NCBI GenBank assembly: GCA_052169395.1
Contig: JBQNCN010000003.1
Coordinates: forward strand, 62,001-126,000
Direction of reading: 5' to 3'
Origin: Fimenecus sp052169395
GTDB taxonomy: Bacteria > Bacillota > Clostridia > Oscillospirales > Acutalibacteraceae
Length of the DNA stretch: 64,000 nt
The translations under genes and the position numbers were made by a program. Under the pieces are notes generated by a model. It did not search any database. It saw only the letters and a program-made list of their open reading frames with translations, and was not told the origin of the DNA. This document shows, one piece after another, positions 61,545 through 64,000 of the stretch (its first letter is position 1; each line of letters opens with the position of its first letter).

Positions 61545-62543
61545 TTATCTATCTTCTCTAAAATAATTTATACCAAGATGAGCAGGTTGTGCATTCGGTC
61601 TCTTACTTGCAGAAGATAATATAAGAACTGTTGCCGTAATTACAAACGGTAATCCTTGGAACAATTGAATCGGAACTTTTGAAAGCCAGCCAAAAAATTT
61701 AGGGAATGCAAATGCAATAGAGGTTGAATAAACTTGCAAAGTATTAAAAAGTCCAAATAAAACAGTACCTATCACAGCTTTTCCAGGTGACCAATTTGCA
61801 AAGATTACCAACGCAACCGCAATCCAACCATAACCATTTACCCAAGAGGTAGAGCCTTCAAAATTCCCACCTAAGTTAAGCCCCATATAATATCCTCCGA
61901 TACCCATTATGCCTGAACCTATCATAATATTTATATACTGAAACAATGTAACATTTATGCCCAAAGAATCCGCTGCTGCGGGATTTTCACCGACTGCACG
62001 AAGTTTTAGCCCGAGTTTTGATTTTTTTAAATAAATTTCACAAATAACAGCAATGATAACACCCAAATAAACCAAAATATTATGACTAAATAAAACCTTA
62101 CCAAGTATCGGAATTTTTGAAAGAATCGGTATTTCAATTGCTGTTTTAAAGCCTCTGTCAACATTTAAAAAATTTCTCATAAGAGGCCATTTCCCTACCG
62201 CTGTAAGAGATCTTCCAACAAAGAAAAACAATGCCACTCCAAAAGTTGTAAGTGTAAGACCGGTCACATTCTGGTTTGCCTTAAAGGTTACTGTAAGTAG
62301 TGAAAAAATCGCTCCACAGATTGAACCGAAAATAAAAGAAAATAGAATTCCCATAAAAAGAGAATTGAACTGACAACCTAAAAGATATCCGAATACTGCT
62401 CCTACCGCCATAGTTCCCTCAACACCTAAATTAAGAGAACCTGATTTTTCAACAAGAATTTCTCCGGTTGTACCATAAAGCAGAGGCACATTATAAACCA
62501 CAACATTAAAAAGAAATAATGTAAAAACATCAATAGGTTTCAT
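61545..62543 (-). CDS. Nucleoside-type ABC importer, second permease
   Basis: 332 residues, BPD_transp_2-type membrane protein like NupQ/YufQ. VPLLYGTTGEILVEKSGSLNLGVEGTMAVGA is the family signature at the N-terminus, LRAVGENPAAADSLGINV in the middle loop. Partner of the next permease, with a one-base overlap; AAGGAGGCAAAATA precedes the ATG. Substrate probably purine or pyrimidine nucleosides. Confidence 0.92.
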   Translation of the reverse strand: MKPIDVFTLFLFNVVVYNVPLLYGTTGEILVEKSGSLNLGVEGTMAVGAVFGYLLGCQFNSLFMGILFSFIFGSICGAIFSLLTVTFKANQNVTGLTLTTFGVALFFFVGRSLTAVGKWPLMRNFLNVDRGFKTAIEIPILSKIPILGKVLFSHNILVYLGVIIAVICEIYLKKSKLGLKLRAVGENPAAADSLGINVTLFQYINIMIGSGIMGIGGYYMGLNLGGNFEGSTSWVNGYGWIAVALVIFANWSPGKAVIGTVLFGLFNTLQVYSTSIAFAFPKFFGWLSKVPIQLFQGLPFVITATVLILSSASKRPNAQPAHLGINYFREDR

Positions 62544-63652
62544 TATTTTGCCTCCTTGGATGTTTTTATTATTTTATAATTTATAAAGAAATTGGCTATT
62601 AAGCAAAGAAATAAAATTACACCTTGAAGCAAGTCGGCATAATTTGCATCAATTTCCGGGTGCGTTGCAAAAGCCGCCTGTGAACCATACTGAAGAACTG
62701 AAATCAGTGCAGATACAATCACAATAGGTAACATTTCAAGATTTCCAAGCCATGCTACTATTATTCCTGTCCAGCCAACATTATTTGTACATGACGTTGA
62801 AAGCACACCTGCAGAAGAAATATAGAATCCTCCTGCAAGGCCTATTAAAGCAGCTGAAGCAAAAGCCGTTCTCAAAATAATCCACTTAACATTCATTCCA
62901 CCGTAACGTGCAGTCATAGGACTGTCACCGACAACTTTTATTTCATATCCATGTTTTGATTTCTTCATATAATATGTAATAAACACTATTATAAATATTG
63001 CAAAAATAAGACTTATATTGAGTCCGAATTTATCAATTTGAATCGACGGCATAAGCGCTGATTTAGGAAAAGTTTTAAAAACCGGTCTTACACTCTTTTC
63101 AGATAAAAACAAATTTTTAGAGCTTTGAGTTTCACCTAAAAATTTAACAAAATAAAGCGCAATATAGTTAAACATAAGCGTTAAAAGCGTTTCAGATGTT
63201 CCAAATGTAATTTTAAATATTCCAACAAGAACTCCATAAAGTCCACCTGCAACAAACGCAGAAAGACACATAAGCACAAGAGTAAAAAACGGATTTGCGG
63301 ATTTTCCAACTGTAAGTGCAACAAACGAAGCCGCAATACAGCCGAATGTAAATTGGCCTTCTCCGCCTATATTCCAATATTTCATCTTAAAGGCAACTGA
63401 AAGCGCAAGCGAAACGATAACAAGCGGAACAAACTCTTTAATATAACCCTCTATACATTTATGCGGAAAAGCATTGCCGATAGTGGAAAGCGTAAAAATA
63501 TCAAAATATATTTTACCGGGATTTACACCTATTATAGCAAGCATAAGTGCGCCCAACAGAAGTGCTGCCGCAACGCTTGAAATATAGAGAAGTATTTTTT
63601 GATTTGCTTTTATAGTGCTTCTTCTTACAATATGTATCCCACTCTTAAGCAT
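62543..63652 (-). CDS. Nucleoside-type ABC importer, first permease
   Basis: 369 residues, NupP/YufP-like, with MKYWNIGGEGQFTFG near residue 90 and YEIKVVGDSPMTARYGGMNV as the coupling loop. AAAGGAGGAAAAGA precedes the ATG, which overlaps the ATPase gene by 8 bases. Confidence 0.92.
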   Translation of the reverse strand: MLKSGIHIVRRSTIKANQKILLYISSVAAALLLGALMLAIIGVNPGKIYFDIFTLSTIGNAFPHKCIEGYIKEFVPLVIVSLALSVAFKMKYWNIGGEGQFTFGCIAASFVALTVGKSANPFFTLVLMCLSAFVAGGLYGVLVGIFKITFGTSETLLTLMFNYIALYFVKFLGETQSSKNLFLSEKSVRPVFKTFPKSALMPSIQIDKFGLNISLIFAIFIIVFITYYMKKSKHGYEIKVVGDSPMTARYGGMNVKWIILRTAFASAALIGLAGGFYISSAGVLSTSCTNNVGWTGIIVAWLGNLEMLPIVIVSALISVLQYGSQAAFATHPEIDANYADLLQGVILFLCLIANFFINYKIIKTSKEAK

Positions 63653-64000
63653 TCTTTTCCTCCTTTATCTGAGTATCCTTTGCAAGTCCAACGGGCTTTT
63701 GTTTTTCTTTTTGAAGATCAAGTGCACCCGACATCATAAGACCGAGTTCTTCTTTTGTAGTCTTTTCCGCATGAACTATTCCCATAACCTTACCCTTGCA
63801 AAGCACAAGAATCTTATCACACAGTTCAATCAGCACATCAAGATCTTCACCAACAAAGAGAATTCCAACACCTTTCATCTTTTGTTCATTAAGAATATCA
63901 TATATTACATAACTTGAATTTATATCAAGTCCACGAACCGGATAAGACGTAATAATAACATTTGGATTCCCCAAAATTTCTCTTCCTACTAAAATTTTCT
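63645..64000 (-). CDS. Nucleoside-type ABC importer, ATPase (C-terminal end only)
   Basis: Open to the window edge, so the N-terminus is missing. The visible part begins KILVGREIL after a signature motif that lies outside, then SYPVRGLDINSS (Walker B/D-loop region as in sugar-type double ATPases), ILFVGEDLDVLIELCDKILVLCKGKVMG and a charged tail. Matches the second ATPase half of NupO/YufO. The substrate-binding lipoprotein, if present, is outside. Confidence 0.9.
   Translation of the reverse strand, partial: KILVGREILGNPNVIITSYPVRGLDINSSYVIYDILNEQKMKGVGILFVGEDLDVLIELCDKILVLCKGKVMGIVHAEKTTKEELGLMMSGALDLQKEKQKPVGLAKDTQIKEEKNA

Noticed and set aside
1..64000. tRNA, rRNA, CRISPR, IS element or prophage
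   Set aside because: I looked for direct-repeat arrays, transposase motifs, inverted terminal repeats and integrase genes on both strands and saw none; the repeats found are terminators or dyads.

Overview
The window is AT-rich, densely packed DNA from a strictly anaerobic Gram-positive bacterium of the class Clostridia, most like the gut Ruminococcaceae/Oscillospiraceae. The signs are PolC-type DNA polymerase III, pyruvate:ferredoxin oxidoreductase, a rubredoxin-fused flavin reductase, FeoA/FeoA/FeoB with a Cys-rich partner, PyrK/PyrD type 1B, a T-box leader and AGGAGG ribosome-binding sites. It reads as core chromosome: I see no phage, IS element, CRISPR array, tRNA or rRNA. Taxonomy is inferred from gene content only.

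Layout. 1-2.9 kb (minus): 5'-truncated-by-window proS behind a complete T-box riboswitch, and rplJ-rplL behind an L10 leader with an attenuator. 2.9-8.7 kb (minus): a tightly overlapping run trkA-trkH-esterase-sialidase-proB that mixes potassium uptake, sialoglycan attack and proline synthesis. 8.9-14 kb (plus): a 45-residue orphan peptide, the pyruvate:ferredoxin oxidoreductase, then an NrdI-type flavodoxin with a DUF3793 protein. 14.2-16.9 kb (minus): NAD(P)HX repair enzyme and a metallophosphoesterase. 17-18.7 kb (plus): nagB-trmL-cdd. 18.7-21 kb (minus): high-molecular-weight rubredoxin, PduL-type phosphotransacylase, a small membrane protein and a GtrA-like protein. 21.2-24.6 kb: a decayed sugar symporter, then an intact symporter, a histidine phosphatase and a membrane protein with an apparent ATC start. 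24.6-28.3 kb (minus): DtxR-type regulator and the feo ferrous iron operon. 28.4-38.4 kb (minus): the classic pyrH-frr-uppS-cdsA-dxr-rseP-ispG-polC cluster. 38.6-41.9 kb (plus): TrpR-like regulator, methyltransferase, Hsp33, citrate synthase. 42-51.8 kb (minus): a Wzt/Wzm surface-polysaccharide export operon with two giant double-domain glycosyltransferases and a polytopic membrane protein. 51.9-61.4 kb (minus): PBP1A-pyrC-pyrF-carB-like-pyrK-pyrD-ruvX. 61.5-64 kb (minus): a nucleoside-type ABC importer, cut by the window end.

The most interesting points are: (1) a 'CarB' in the pyrimidine operon that has lost the catalytic residues and nucleotide loops of both ATP-grasp halves but keeps its allosteric domain, with no carA beside it; (2) a repeated module (GW ... 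R-x-D-V ... GF) shared by the C-terminus of the polysaccharide ABC ATPase and the N-termini of both glycosyltransferases of the same operon; (3) a PolC without the usual inserted proofreading exonuclease; (4) the same TTAG-N6-CTAA dyad in the promoters of the feo operon and of the flavodoxin-DUF3793 pair, suggesting one iron regulon; (5) an orphan peptide gene with its own terminator. All functional calls rest on reading the translated sequences and recalled family motifs; no database search was possible.
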